A stretch of 29,305 nucleotides of DNA from Caryophanales bacterium UBA2450 (GTDB lineage Bacteria > Bacillota_I > Bacilli_A > RFN20 > CAG-826), in the NCBI GenBank assembly GCA_002342545.1, contig DDQE01000054.1:1-29305 (forward strand), written 5' to 3'. The notes under the pieces are model-generated. The model was given only the letters and a program-made list of their open reading frames with translations. It had not been told where the DNA came from and made no database searches. Both the position numbers and the translations under genes were made by a program. Positions 17,040-26,065 of this stretch are shown in pieces. Each line of letters opens with the position of its first letter. Within the stretch, counting starts at the first letter, position 1.

Positions 17040-19130
17040 ATGAAAAAATTTGATACATCAGTTAAAAAAGTAGATAACGAAGAGAAGATGGCGGGTCTAG
17101 CTATCTTTACTTGCGACATCCGAATGGATGATGCCTATTTTGCGGTGCAAGTTAGAAGCGAGAAAGCACACGCAAAATTAAAAGGAATCTATGTTCCAAA
17201 ATTACCAAAAGATTATTACTTTATCTCCGCTAAAGATATTGTCAAAGAGAACGTTGTGAATATTATCGCTTCTGATTGGCCAGTCTTTGCTGATAAAAAA
17301 GTTAATTATATTGGTGAAGCAATGGGCTTAATAGTTGGTCCAGATAAAGGGATGTGTCTATATTTAGCCTCTTTATGTAAAGGGGAATATGAAGAACTTG
17401 AACCAGTTTTTGAAATGAAGAACTCTTATGTTCATAAAGAATTCACTAAAGGTGATGTTTCCAAATTTAAAAATGCGAAAAAAGTATTTACTGAAGAATT
17501 CACTACTGGATACCAAGAACAAGTCTATTTAGAACCGCAAGCAATGCTTATGTATATGGAAAATAACCAAATTGTGGTTAAAGCATCTATGCAATGTCCT
17601 TTCTATATTCATAAGGCGATTGTTAGAACATTAGGCTGTAAGGAAAGTGATGTTAGAGTTATTCAACCTGCAGTCGGCGGAGCCTTTGGAGGGAAAGAAC
17701 ATTATCCATCCTTAATGGCCGCTCAACTTGCTACCGCGATTGTGAAAGTTAAAAAACCAATCAAAATGTTCTTTGATCGTAAAGAAGATATTACATACAC
17801 CACTAAACGTCATCCATCTAAGACTAAAATTTCTGCTTATATGGATGCAAAAAACAATATTATTGGTGTGAAGATTCATGTAGGTATTGATGGAGGAGCG
17901 TATATTGGCTGTTCTATGGTTGTTTTATCACGTGCATTAATCGCTGCCACTGATGTCTATACATTTGAAAATGTTGATATCTCTGGAGATGCATATTGCA
18001 CTAATAAGGTTCCAAGTGCCGCTTTTAGAGGATTTGGTTCTCCTCAATCAATATTTGCTTTTGAATTATTTATTAACCATTTAGCGGACTACTTAAAAGT
18101 GGATCGCATGCAATTAAGAATGAAATACCTTGTTAAACAAGGTGATGTCACTTCTACTTCTGGATTATTTAGAGATCCAATCGTTTTAAAAGAATTAGCG
18201 GATAAAGCGATGGAGATGAGTGATTATAAGCATAAAGTTAAACTCTACGCGAAAGACAAATCCTTTAGAGGTATTGGGTTATCAATGTTCTTACATGGAT
18301 GTGGATTTACTGGTAGTGGAGAATCTGACTTAATTAAAGCCCAATTAAGAATTAAAAAAGATAAAAACGGGATTGTTACTTTCTATACTTCCCAAGTTGA
18401 TTTTGGGCAAGGCAATAGAACAACCTTAAAACGTATCGTTTCTGATACTTTAGAAATACCTGAAGATCAGGTAATTTATGACGCTCCTGACACTAATGAA
18501 ACTTTATCTACTGGGCCAACTGCCGCTAGTAGAACCATTATTATTGTTGGTGGATTAGCGGCTAAAGCTGCTGCTCACTTGAAACAAATTTGGAAAGATG
18601 GAGAAGAGCAAGAAATCATTGAACCATATGTTGGGCCAAGTTATATCAAATGGGATGAAGCAAAGATGCAAGGCGATGCATATCCTGGCTATGCTTGGGG
18701 TGTTAATGTCGTTGAAGTATCTGTTGATCCAATTACTTACGAAGTAAAAATTGAAGGATGCTGGTCAACTTATGATGTCGGTCACGCGATTGATGAAAGA
18801 ATTCTTATGGGTCAGGCTGATGGTGGCTTAGCACAAGCTTTAGGCTGGGCTTATTTAGAAAAAGAAGTTGCAGAAAACGGCATGTTTAAACAAAAGACTT
18901 TAGCGGATTATTCAATTCCAACCACAATGGATTTACCAAATATGGAAACTGAATTAATTGACAATCCATTTAAATATGGTGCTTTTGGCGCTAAAGGTGC
19001 TGGAGAATTAACTTTTGTTGGTGGGGCCCCTGCTTTTGCTCTTGCTTTAGAGCAAGCAATCGGTCGCAAGGTGCATGATATCCCAGCAACACCAGAATAT
19101 ATTATGGAGCTATTGAACCATGAAAATTAG
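17040..19130 (+). CDS. molybdenum-binding subunit of molybdenum hydroxylase 2
   Basis: The 696-residue second large subunit is clearly divergent from the one at 11005. It has the N-terminal Ald_Xan_dh domain, GGAFGGK at residues 213-219, SAAFRGFGSPQ, the DFGQGNRTT cofactor loop and the catalytic-type glutamate 656 in KGAGEL. In the E. coli cluster the second such enzyme is XdhD, which has its Fe-S domain fused at the N-terminus (about 950 residues). Here the Fe-S domain is a separate downstream gene, giving a shorter chain. No Shine-Dalgarno precedes the ATG, 12 bases after the PreA-like gene. Its end overlaps the Fe-S subunit gene by 11 bases. The substrate is probably a purine, by context. 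Confidence 0.9.
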   Translation: MKKFDTSVKKVDNEEKMAGLAIFTCDIRMDDAYFAVQVRSEKAHAKLKGIYVPKLPKDYYFISAKDIVKENVVNIIASDWPVFADKKVNYIGEAMGLIVGPDKGMCLYLASLCKGEYEELEPVFEMKNSYVHKEFTKGDVSKFKNAKKVFTEEFTTGYQEQVYLEPQAMLMYMENNQIVVKASMQCPFYIHKAIVRTLGCKESDVRVIQPAVGGAFGGKEHYPSLMAAQLATAIVKVKKPIKMFFDRKEDITYTTKRHPSKTKISAYMDAKNNIIGVKIHVGIDGGAYIGCSMVVLSRALIAATDVYTFENVDISGDAYCTNKVPSAAFRGFGSPQSIFAFELFINHLADYLKVDRMQLRMKYLVKQGDVTSTSGLFRDPIVLKELADKAMEMSDYKHKVKLYAKDKSFRGIGLSMFLHGCGFTGSGESDLIKAQLRIKKDKNGIVTFYTSQVDFGQGNRTTLKRIVSDTLEIPEDQVIYDAPDTNETLSTGPTAASRTIIIVGGLAAKAAAHLKQIWKDGEEQEIIEPYVGPSYIKWDEAKMQGDAYPGYAWGVNVVEVSVDPITYEVKIEGCWSTYDVGHAIDERILMGQADGGLAQALGWAYLEKEVAENGMFKQKTLADYSIPTTMDLPNMETELIDNPFKYGAFGAKGAGELTFVGGAPAFALALEQAIGRKVHDIPATPEYIMELLNHEN

Positions 19131-19587
19131 TTTTGTTATAAATAATCAAAAAGTTAGTCTCGACGTTGATCCAACAATGCGTTTATTAGATGTTATACGT
19201 AATGAATTACATTTAACAGGCACAAAAGAAGGATGTGGAGAAGGAGAATGTGGAGCTTGTACAGTCTTAATGAATGAAGAGCCAATTAATTCTTGTTTAT
19301 GTCCAGTTATTAACGCTGCTAATAAAAATATTATGACTATTGAAGGATTTAGAGAAACTAGTGAATATCGCGTTATCGCTGATGCCTTTGCAGATAGAGG
19401 CGGATCTCAATGTGGATTCTGTACACCAGGCATGATTTTAGTTACTTATTCTTTGTTAAAGAAGAATCCTCATCCAACTGAAGAAGAGATAAGATTTGCT
19501 TTATCTGGCAACTTATGTCGATGTACTGGCTATCAAGCGATTGTTGACGCTGTTAAAGTAGCAGCGGTGAAAGGAATTAAATTATGA
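19120..19587 (+). CDS. 2x[2Fe-2S] subunit of molybdenum hydroxylase 2
   Basis: The 155-residue subunit has the classical cysteine set: C39, C44, C47 and C59 in the ferredoxin-like half, C98 and C101 in CGFCTPG, and C133 and C135 in CRCTG. Unlike the paralogue at 10553 it keeps the standard TPG. It carries electrons between the molybdenum subunit (17040) and the FAD subunit (19584). The ATG lies within the end of the molybdenum gene, with GGAGC upstream, and the stop overlaps the next start as ATGA. The three subunits are thus translationally coupled in the order Mo, Fe-S, FAD, the reverse arrangement of the first enzyme (FAD, Fe-S, Mo). Confidence 0.94.
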   Translation: MKISFVINNQKVSLDVDPTMRLLDVIRNELHLTGTKEGCGEGECGACTVLMNEEPINSCLCPVINAANKNIMTIEGFRETSEYRVIADAFADRGGSQCGFCTPGMILVTYSLLKKNPHPTEEEIRFALSGNLCRCTGYQAIVDAVKVAAVKGIKL

Positions 19588-20426
19588 TCCAACATTTTGT
19601 TCCTACTACATTAAAAGAAGCATTAAAGATTCTTGATGAAAGAGACTGCTATATCTTTGCGGGTGGCACTGATTTAATGGTGCAAAAGCATAGAGGTAGT
19701 GGTTTACTTCCTAATTTTGATAAAGACATCTTGTATGTGATGAATATTAAAGAACTTGATTACATTAAAACCGACGCAGAAGGTAATTTACGTATTGGTG
19801 CGATGAATCGATATTGTGAATTAATTAATTCATCTCTTGTACCAGATATCTTTAAGACTGTTTTTAAAGAGATTGCTTCTCCTAATATTAGAAATATGGC
19901 CACTCTAGTTGGCAATATTGGTAATGCTTCTCCAGCAGGAGATAGTTTATTACCTCTTAACCTATTTAATGCGCGTGTTGTCTTATCTTCCGTTAATGGA
20001 AATAGAGAAGTATTAGTGGAAGATTTTATCCAAGGCGTGAGAAAGATTGATCGCCAAAAAAATGAACTAATTACTGAAGTGATTGTTCCAAAATGTGACT
20101 TAAATTTCTACTATCGCAAAATCGGTTCTAGAAAAGCAGAAACCATCACTAAGGTTTCGCTCATGGGTGGTTATAAAATCGAAGGTGGAAAGATTAAAGA
20201 TTTACGTATAGTTTTCGGAAGTATTTCCACAAAAGTCGTCAGAAATCACTTTATTGAAGAGAAATATCAAGGAAAGTCAGTTAATGAATTAAGAGCGAGA
20301 ATTGATGACATAATCAATGAATATGATCATGAATTAAAGCCTATTACTGACCAAAGATCAACGATGGAATATCGTAAAAAAGTTGCAAAGAATTTATTGA
20401 GGGATTTCCTCAAACAAGTGAAATAA
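19584..20426 (+). CDS. FAD subunit of molybdenum hydroxylase 2
   Basis: The 280-residue subunit of the XdhB/CoxM family has both canonical flavin loops: AGGTDLM at residues 26-32 and the NMATLVGNIGNASPAGD stretch. A C-terminal CO dehydrogenase flavoprotein domain completes it. It accepts electrons from the Fe-S subunit and reduces NAD or another carrier. Compared with the homologue at 9771 it is longer and keeps the usual motif residues, so FAD binding is expected. It starts inside the ATGA overlap with the preceding gene. The next gene begins 18 bases later behind an AAAGGAGGG site. Confidence 0.93.
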   Translation: MIQHFVPTTLKEALKILDERDCYIFAGGTDLMVQKHRGSGLLPNFDKDILYVMNIKELDYIKTDAEGNLRIGAMNRYCELINSSLVPDIFKTVFKEIASPNIRNMATLVGNIGNASPAGDSLLPLNLFNARVVLSSVNGNREVLVEDFIQGVRKIDRQKNELITEVIVPKCDLNFYYRKIGSRKAETITKVSLMGGYKIEGGKIKDLRIVFGSISTKVVRNHFIEEKYQGKSVNELRARIDDIINEYDHELKPITDQRSTMEYRKKVAKNLLRDFLKQVK

Positions 20427-20444
20427 ATTTAAAGGAGGGCACTG

Positions 20445-21689
20445 ATGAATTATATTAAAGGATATCGCTGCACAATCTGTGGGAAATTCTTTGAAACCAA
20501 AGAAGCACTTTTAACCTGCCCTGATTGCGGTGAAAAAGGAATTCTTGATGTCGAATATGATTATGAGGCTCTAAAAAAAGTCTTAACAAAAGACTATTTT
20601 GAGAAAAATCGTAACTATTCGATGTGGAGATACGCTCCAATCATGGGAATTAAAGAAGATCACATTGATGAAATGCTTCGAATCGGGTGGACTCCACTCG
20701 TTAAGTCTCATAATTTATCTAAGATATTAGGAATTAAAGAACTATATATTAAAGATGATGGACTTAATCCAAGTGGAAGTAGCAAAGATAGGGCTAGTGG
20801 AGTTGCGGTACTTAAGGCAATTGAAGCGGGAGCGAAAGTGATTTCTTGTTCTTCTACTGGTAACGCTGCTAGTAGCTGTGCTTGTCACGCTGCTCATATG
20901 GGTTTACCAGCAGTAATCTTTGTTCCTAAACGCGCTCCAATTGGAAAATTAACACAAATCTCGTTATATGGAGCCACATTAGTCATTGTGGATGGAGATT
21001 ATAAAGCAGCATTTAAGCTTTCTAAAGAAGCAATCGCAAAACATGGTTGGTATAACCGTAATGCCGCCATCAACCCATTTATGGTGGAAGGCAAAAAGAC
21101 AGTTTCATTAGAAATTGCCGAACAACTTAATTTTAAACCAACTGATTGGGTAGTCGTTTCTGTTGGAGATGGCTGTACAATTGGTGGAGTTTATAAAGGT
21201 TTTAATGAATTATTCAAATTAGGACTTATTGATAGAGTCCCACGAATCTTAGGTGTGCAGTCAACGGGCTGTGAACCATTTGTGGTGGCCGCTAAAAATC
21301 ATGAGCCTCTAAAGGAATGTGATGAGAATACTATTGCGGATTCTATCGCTGTAGGTATTCCAAGAAATCCAATTAAAGCTCTTAGAGCGGTTGAATACTC
21401 TAAAGGCGCTTGGATTAGTGTTCCTGATGAAGAAATCATTAAGGCTATGGGGTTATTAGGAAAAACTGAAGGAATCTTTGGAGAGCCAGCAGGTGTTACA
21501 GGTGTAGCAGGTCTAGCGAAAGCTCTTAAAGAAGGAATCATCAAAAAGGATGAATCAGTTACTATAATTGTCACTGGTAATGGACTTAAAGATCCTAATA
21601 ACGCTCAAAAGGCCATCGTTAAGCCAGACTTAATGGAGCCAAATATCGAAAAGTTAGACATTTACTTAAAGGAAAAAGGAGTAATTTAA
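20445..21689 (+). CDS. threonine synthase-like PLP enzyme
   Basis: The 414-residue fold-type II PLP enzyme begins with a zinc-ribbon (C9, C12, C25, C28), as in one class of threonine synthases. The PLP lysine is K114 in NPSGSSKDRAS, where true threonine synthases usually read DPTGSFKDR, followed by SSTGNAASS and a GDGCTIGGVYKGF phosphate loop. Annotation transfer would call it ThrC, but no threonine or homoserine genes are nearby. It sits between the molybdenum hydroxylases and ygeY, where E. coli has ygeX, the 2,3-diaminopropionate ammonia-lyase, which is also a fold-type II PLP enzyme. I infer a beta-elimination or replacement step in the catabolic route; ordinary threonine synthesis remains possible. 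Confidence 0.8.
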   Translation: MNYIKGYRCTICGKFFETKEALLTCPDCGEKGILDVEYDYEALKKVLTKDYFEKNRNYSMWRYAPIMGIKEDHIDEMLRIGWTPLVKSHNLSKILGIKELYIKDDGLNPSGSSKDRASGVAVLKAIEAGAKVISCSSTGNAASSCACHAAHMGLPAVIFVPKRAPIGKLTQISLYGATLVIVDGDYKAAFKLSKEAIAKHGWYNRNAAINPFMVEGKKTVSLEIAEQLNFKPTDWVVVSVGDGCTIGGVYKGFNELFKLGLIDRVPRILGVQSTGCEPFVVAAKNHEPLKECDENTIADSIAVGIPRNPIKALRAVEYSKGAWISVPDEEIIKAMGLLGKTEGIFGEPAGVTGVAGLAKALKEGIIKKDESVTIIVTGNGLKDPNNAQKAIVKPDLMEPNIEKLDIYLKEKGVI

Positions 21690-21691
21690 AT

Positions 21692-23059
21692 ATGTCAAAA
21701 ATCCCATTTGGTCCAACATATGATGAAATGTTGAACCCAAGCCATCAAGACCCTGAAGTAAGAAAAAAGGCTTTGAAGGCAAAACAAGAGAATGAACTTG
21801 ATCCAATCAATCTCTTTAACATCACTTGGAAAAACGAAAAGGATGAAGTTAATAAGATCGTTCTTCCAAAAGCTTTAACTGGAGTAGACGCAAATATTGT
21901 TGTTTTACTCGGTAAATATTTCCCAAGTGGATCACACAAGGTTGGACCTGCCTATTCCACCTTAATTGAAGGATGTGTAGATGGAGAAATTATCCCAGGA
22001 AAACACACAATTTTAGGCCCAAGTACTGGTAACTTTGGTATTGGAGTTAGCTACATCACTAACTTAATGAAGTATGACGCGATTGTCATTATGCCAGACA
22101 ATATGTCCAAAGAAAGATATCAAAGAATTCAAAAATATGGAGCGAAATTAGACTTAACTCCAGGTAGTGAATCTGATGTTATCTTAACTCTTGAGAGAAC
22201 CTACGAATTAAAGAAAGATCCAAAAAATAGAACATTGGCTCAATTTGAATTATTACCTAACTATCGTTTCCATAGACACGTCACTGGTAATAGCTGTATC
22301 GAGGCTGTTAAAGGTATTGGTAACGGAAGAATTGCTGCTTTCTGTAGCGCACCTGGTAGCGCAGGTACTCTAGCAGCTGGTGATCAAATCAAAGTGGCAT
22401 TCCCAGAATGTAAAATTGTCGCCTTAGAACCACATGAATGTAGTACTCTCACCAATGGTGGACGCGGACAACACCGTATTGAAGGTATCGGCGATAAAAT
22501 GTGTACATTAATCCATAACGTCTTAACTACTGACTTTATCACTCAAATTGTTGATGATAACTGTGTTAGAGGCTTAGAAGTCATCCATGAAGGTACTGAT
22601 ATTTTAGTCAAACATGGTGTTGATAAGAAATTAGCGGAATCTATGGTTAACTTATTTGGTGTTTCTGGTATTTGTAATATCTTAGGTGCTATTAAAATGG
22701 CAAAATACCTCAAATTAGGACCTGAAGATAACGTCGTCACTATCGCTACTGATAGTTTTGATAGATATGACTCTGTTATTGAAAACTTAAAACAAAGAGA
22801 ACTTGAAGTCACACCTAACGTCTTAGAAAGATGGTTTGAAGATGTCTTTATGGGAGCGGATACCTCGATGATTTTAGATACACGTGGTAAGGCTGCTAAA
22901 GATGCTTTATTTGCTCAAAAAGAGAAAGACTGGTTACCATTTGGTTATACCAAAGCTTATCTTGATAGCATGAAGAAACCAGAATTCTGGGAAGCTGAAT
23001 ACAACAAGATTCACGAATACGATAAAAAGATTAAGGAACTTAGAGGAAAGGAAATTTAA
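21692..23059 (+). CDS. fold-type II PLP-dependent lyase, YgeX-position
   Basis: The 455-residue enzyme has the TrpB/cysteine synthase fold, with the PLP lysine K83 in PSGSHKVGPAY, a substrate loop at GPSTGNFGIG and a phosphate-binding SAPGSAGTLAAGD stretch. It is not a standard cysteine synthase, threonine deaminase or TrpB, and the C-terminal 80 residues (FGYTKAYLDSMKKPEFW) are specific to its subgroup. It follows the threonine synthase-like gene by two bases and precedes ygeY by two bases, so all three act together. In E. coli one PLP enzyme, YgeX, cleaves diaminopropionate to pyruvate and two ammonia. Here one or both of this tandem PLP pair presumably takes that place. The exact substrate is unknown. 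Confidence 0.78.
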   Translation: MSKIPFGPTYDEMLNPSHQDPEVRKKALKAKQENELDPINLFNITWKNEKDEVNKIVLPKALTGVDANIVVLLGKYFPSGSHKVGPAYSTLIEGCVDGEIIPGKHTILGPSTGNFGIGVSYITNLMKYDAIVIMPDNMSKERYQRIQKYGAKLDLTPGSESDVILTLERTYELKKDPKNRTLAQFELLPNYRFHRHVTGNSCIEAVKGIGNGRIAAFCSAPGSAGTLAAGDQIKVAFPECKIVALEPHECSTLTNGGRGQHRIEGIGDKMCTLIHNVLTTDFITQIVDDNCVRGLEVIHEGTDILVKHGVDKKLAESMVNLFGVSGICNILGAIKMAKYLKLGPEDNVVTIATDSFDRYDSVIENLKQRELEVTPNVLERWFEDVFMGADTSMILDTRGKAAKDALFAQKEKDWLPFGYTKAYLDSMKKPEFWEAEYNKIHEYDKKIKELRGKEI

Positions 23060-23061
23060 TA

Positions 23062-24276
23062 ATGAAAGTACCTTTTGAAAAAGTATTAGAAAAAGCTCAA
23101 GCCTATAAGGCTGACATGGTCAAATTCCTTAGAGATATGGTCGCTATTCCTTCTGAATCATGTGAAGAAAAAGAAGTTGTCCTTCGCATTAAAGAAGAAA
23201 TGGAAAAAGTTGGATTTGATAAAGTGGTTATCGATCCAATGGGAAATATCTTAGGCTATATTGGACACGGCAAACACCTTATTGGCATGGACGCTCATAT
23301 CGACACTGTTGGTATTGGAGAAATCAAAAACTGGACATTTGATCCATATAAAGGATTTGAAGATGATGTCCATATTGGTGGTAGAGGAACTAGTGACCAA
23401 GAAGGCGGTATGGCCTCAATGGTCTATGCTGCTAAAATCATCAAAGATTTAGGTTTAGAAGATGACTACACATTAGTGATTACTGGTACCGTCCAAGAAG
23501 AAGACTGTGATGGACTTTGTTGGCAATACATTATCGAAGAAGATAAAGTTAGACCAGAATTCGTCGTTTCTACTGAACCAACTAGCTGTAGAATTTATCG
23601 TGGACATAGAGGAAGAATGGAAATTAAAGTTTCCGTTAGAGGTATCTCTTGTCACGGTAGCGCTCCTGAAAGAGGAGACAACGCCATCTATAAGATGGCA
23701 CCAATCATTGAGCAAGTTAAGGAACTCAATGAAAAAGGACTCGCTTATGACCCATTCTTAGGTAAAGGCACAGTCACAATTAGTCAAATCTTCCATAAAT
23801 CACCATCTAGATGTGCAGTTGCTGATGGCTGCTGGATTTCTTTAGATAGAAGACTTACAGTGGGAGAAAACGATAAGACCTCAATCGCGGAAATTGAAGC
23901 TCTTCCAGGAGTTAAAGCCGCGAACGCTAAAGTTGAGATGTATCGTTATGAAAGGCCATCCTATACTGGATTACTATATCCAACAGAATGTTATTTCCCA
24001 ACCTGGGTTATTCCAGAAGAATCAGTCTTTGTTCAATCCATGAAACAAGGTTATGAAGGCTTATTTAAAAAAGAACCTATCATTGATAAATGGACATTCT
24101 CCACTAATGGTGTTTCTATTATGGGTAGATACGGCATCCCTTGTATCGGATTTGGCCCAGGTGATGAAAAAGAAGCTCATGCACCAAATGAAAAAACTAG
24201 AAAAGAAGACCTCGTTATCTGTGCAGCCATGTATGCTGTCTTACCAGGCTTATATCTAGAAAATTTAAAGAAATAG
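23062..24276 (+). CDS. ygeY: YgeY-type M20 family metallohydrolase
   Basis: The 404-residue M20 zinc hydrolase has the full di-metal site: H79 and D81 in MDAHIDTVG, the bridging D112 in GRGTSDQEGG, the general base E146 with ligand E147 in VQEED, a further ligand in STEPTSC and the late histidine in EAHAPNE. The wording GRGTSDQEGGM and the EAHAPNE end are those of YgeY. The family removes acyl or carbamoyl groups from amino acids. In the cluster it probably acts on a ureido or carbamoyl intermediate before the PLP lyases and YgeW. It starts two bases after the PLP lyase gene, with AGGAAAGGAAA upstream. Confidence 0.93.
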   Translation: MKVPFEKVLEKAQAYKADMVKFLRDMVAIPSESCEEKEVVLRIKEEMEKVGFDKVVIDPMGNILGYIGHGKHLIGMDAHIDTVGIGEIKNWTFDPYKGFEDDVHIGGRGTSDQEGGMASMVYAAKIIKDLGLEDDYTLVITGTVQEEDCDGLCWQYIIEEDKVRPEFVVSTEPTSCRIYRGHRGRMEIKVSVRGISCHGSAPERGDNAIYKMAPIIEQVKELNEKGLAYDPFLGKGTVTISQIFHKSPSRCAVADGCWISLDRRLTVGENDKTSIAEIEALPGVKAANAKVEMYRYERPSYTGLLYPTECYFPTWVIPEESVFVQSMKQGYEGLFKKEPIIDKWTFSTNGVSIMGRYGIPCIGFGPGDEKEAHAPNEKTRKEDLVICAAMYAVLPGLYLENLKK

Positions 24277-24304
24277 TTTATTAAGAAAGGAAATAAATTA
24301 AATT

Positions 24305-25315
24305 ATGGAAAAAGTCGCACCAAGATTCGCTGGTAGACACTTAATCACCTTAGAAGATTTCACTAAAGAAGAAATCGACTACATGCTTAAAGTCTCAAGA
24401 GACTTAAAAAATGCATTCTACGCTAATGAACCAACAGATTGGCTCACTAACAAAACTGGATTCTTAATGTTCTTTGAGCAATCAACAAGAACCCGTAACT
24501 CCTTTGAAAGTGGTATGGCCCAATTAGGCGGACACGCTACTTTCTTAGACACCTCCATGATGCAAATCGCTCACGGAGAAAGCGCCAAAGATACTGCAGT
24601 TATCTTATCTAGCTTTGGCCACATGATTGCTTGCCGTTACTGTAATTGGGGTTTAGGTAACAAATATATTCGTGAAATGGCGAAATATTCTACAGTCCCA
24701 ATTATCAACTTACAATGTGATTTATATCACCCAATGCAAGCTCTTGCAGATTTAATGACCATTGAAGATGAATTCGGTCATACTGAACACTTAAAAGTTT
24801 CTGTTATTTGGGCAATGGCTACAACTCACAAGAAACCAATTTCTGTTCCAGTTTCTCAAGTTTTACTTTTCCCAAGATACGGTATTGATGTCACATTAGC
24901 CTATCCAGAAGGATATGATTTACCAGACTGGGTTATTGAAAAAGCGAGAAAGAACGCTGCTGAACATGGTGGTAGCTTAACTATTACTCATGATATGGAT
25001 GCTGCTTATAAAGACGCTGATGTTGTCTTCCCTAAAAACTGGGGTAGCTGGGTTACTAACCAATCTACAACCGTTGTTGATGATGCTTTATTAGCATTAA
25101 AATCATGGAAATGTACACCAGATAAGATGGCTTTAGCTAAACCAACTTGTAGATATATGCACGCTCTTCCTGCTGATAGAGTCAACGAAGTCGTTGATGA
25201 AGTAATTGACGGACCTCAATCAGTTGTTTATGAAGAAGCAGAAAATAGAATTCATACTGCAAAAGCAGTTATGGCCTTATTTGTTCACGACAAATTACCA
25301 TCTGATAGAAGATAA
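24305..25315 (+). CDS. ygeW: YgeW-type knotted carbamoyltransferase
   Basis: The 336-residue aspartate/ornithine carbamoyltransferase-fold protein has the carbamoyl-phosphate motif STRTR at residues 60-64 and HPMQ at 142-145. The insert MATTHKKPISVPVSQ is typical of YgeW, which belongs to the knotted carbamoyltransferases. It is shorter than the E. coli protein (about 396). In the catabolic direction it would phosphorolyse a carbamoylated amine or amino acid to carbamoyl phosphate, which the carbamate kinase at 6335 turns into ATP. AAAGGA at 24287-24291 lies 13 bases before the ATG, a long spacing like that of the lipoprotein gene. The physiological carbamoyl donor is not established by sequence. 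Confidence 0.93.
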   Translation: MEKVAPRFAGRHLITLEDFTKEEIDYMLKVSRDLKNAFYANEPTDWLTNKTGFLMFFEQSTRTRNSFESGMAQLGGHATFLDTSMMQIAHGESAKDTAVILSSFGHMIACRYCNWGLGNKYIREMAKYSTVPIINLQCDLYHPMQALADLMTIEDEFGHTEHLKVSVIWAMATTHKKPISVPVSQVLLFPRYGIDVTLAYPEGYDLPDWVIEKARKNAAEHGGSLTITHDMDAAYKDADVVFPKNWGSWVTNQSTTVVDDALLALKSWKCTPDKMALAKPTCRYMHALPADRVNEVVDEVIDGPQSVVYEEAENRIHTAKAVMALFVHDKLPSDRR

Positions 25316-25337
25316 TCTCTTTTAGGAGAATTTCCAA

Positions 25338-25979
25338 ATGAAAAACATTAAAAAAATAATGGGGATCTGCATTTGTTTAGTAACCCTCGCATTTGGCATT
25401 TTAGTTCTTGTTGATGATATTAGACTTGGTACATACAGCGTTTTAACCAATTTATCATTTGCGAATAGAGATGCTGCAGCTGGCTCAGTTTTAGCTATCG
25501 CTTATCTTGTGATTGATGCTTTACTAATTTTATACCCGCTTATCAACTTATTCCTTGTCGCATTTGATAAGAGAAGTGGTGGGCCATATAAGGCAATTGC
25601 TAATTGTGCATTAATTATTTGTGCTAAATATCTGTTCATTCTCTTAGTGATGATTGTCAGCTTTATTATTAGTGGTTCGACTTGGCAAGACTGGAAAACA
25701 TTCTTATTTAAGCCATTTATGGCTATTGTTCCTCTTGCTATTTTCATTGGTGGTTATATCTTTATTTTGCTCTCCTCTATCAAGAGCTTAGAAGGTACAT
25801 TAAGAAGAGCAGTATTCATCACCATCGGTGCTGGAGCAACTATCTTTGGAGTTATCTTCTATAAAGCATTCGAAGGTATGTCTACTTTAGGTATCTTTGG
25901 TTTAATCGCTGGCGTTATCGCTTTAGCGGGTGCGATTGTTTATTCATTCTTACCACAAACTAGAGAATATAAAGCCTAA
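25338..25979 (+). CDS. small six-helix membrane protein of unknown function
   Basis: The 213-residue protein shows six hydrophobic segments, at about residues 6-24, 49-76, 85-112, 123-148, 158-178 and 182-205, with short basic loops. There is no signal for lipidation and no transporter family motif that I recognise. It is the last gene of the operon begun at 9209, 22 bases after ygeW with a clear TTTAGGAGAA site, and is followed by a strong terminator. The operon has no other membrane protein, so involvement in uptake or efflux of a substrate or product is conceivable. It is also possible that it is an unrelated passenger. Confidence 0.75.
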   Translation: MKNIKKIMGICICLVTLAFGILVLVDDIRLGTYSVLTNLSFANRDAAAGSVLAIAYLVIDALLILYPLINLFLVAFDKRSGGPYKAIANCALIICAKYLFILLVMIVSFIISGSTWQDWKTFLFKPFMAIVPLAIFIGGYIFILLSSIKSLEGTLRRAVFITIGAGATIFGVIFYKAFEGMSTLGIFGLIAGVIALAGAIVYSFLPQTREYKA

Positions 25980-26002
25980 CTTATTTAGTTAACAAACTTA
26001 AC

Positions 26003-26035
26003 AAAACTGGTGGAGCAATCCACTAGTTTTTATTT
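26003..26035 (+). terminator. terminator of the catabolic operon
   Basis: AAAACTGGTGGA pairs with TCCACTAGTTTT around GCAA (twelve pairs, one wobble) and runs into a T-rich tail. It lies 23 bases after the membrane protein stop and separates the operon from the RNA genes that follow. Confidence 0.92.
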
Positions 26036-26065
26036 ATTTGATTTGTTTGTTTGCTATAATAATAT

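Noticed and set aside
20445..21689. Plain annotation as threonine synthase (thrC)
   Set aside because: The active-site wording differs from typical ThrC and no threonine-pathway genes are near. The catabolic operon context makes the name unsafe, so it is left as threonine synthase-like.
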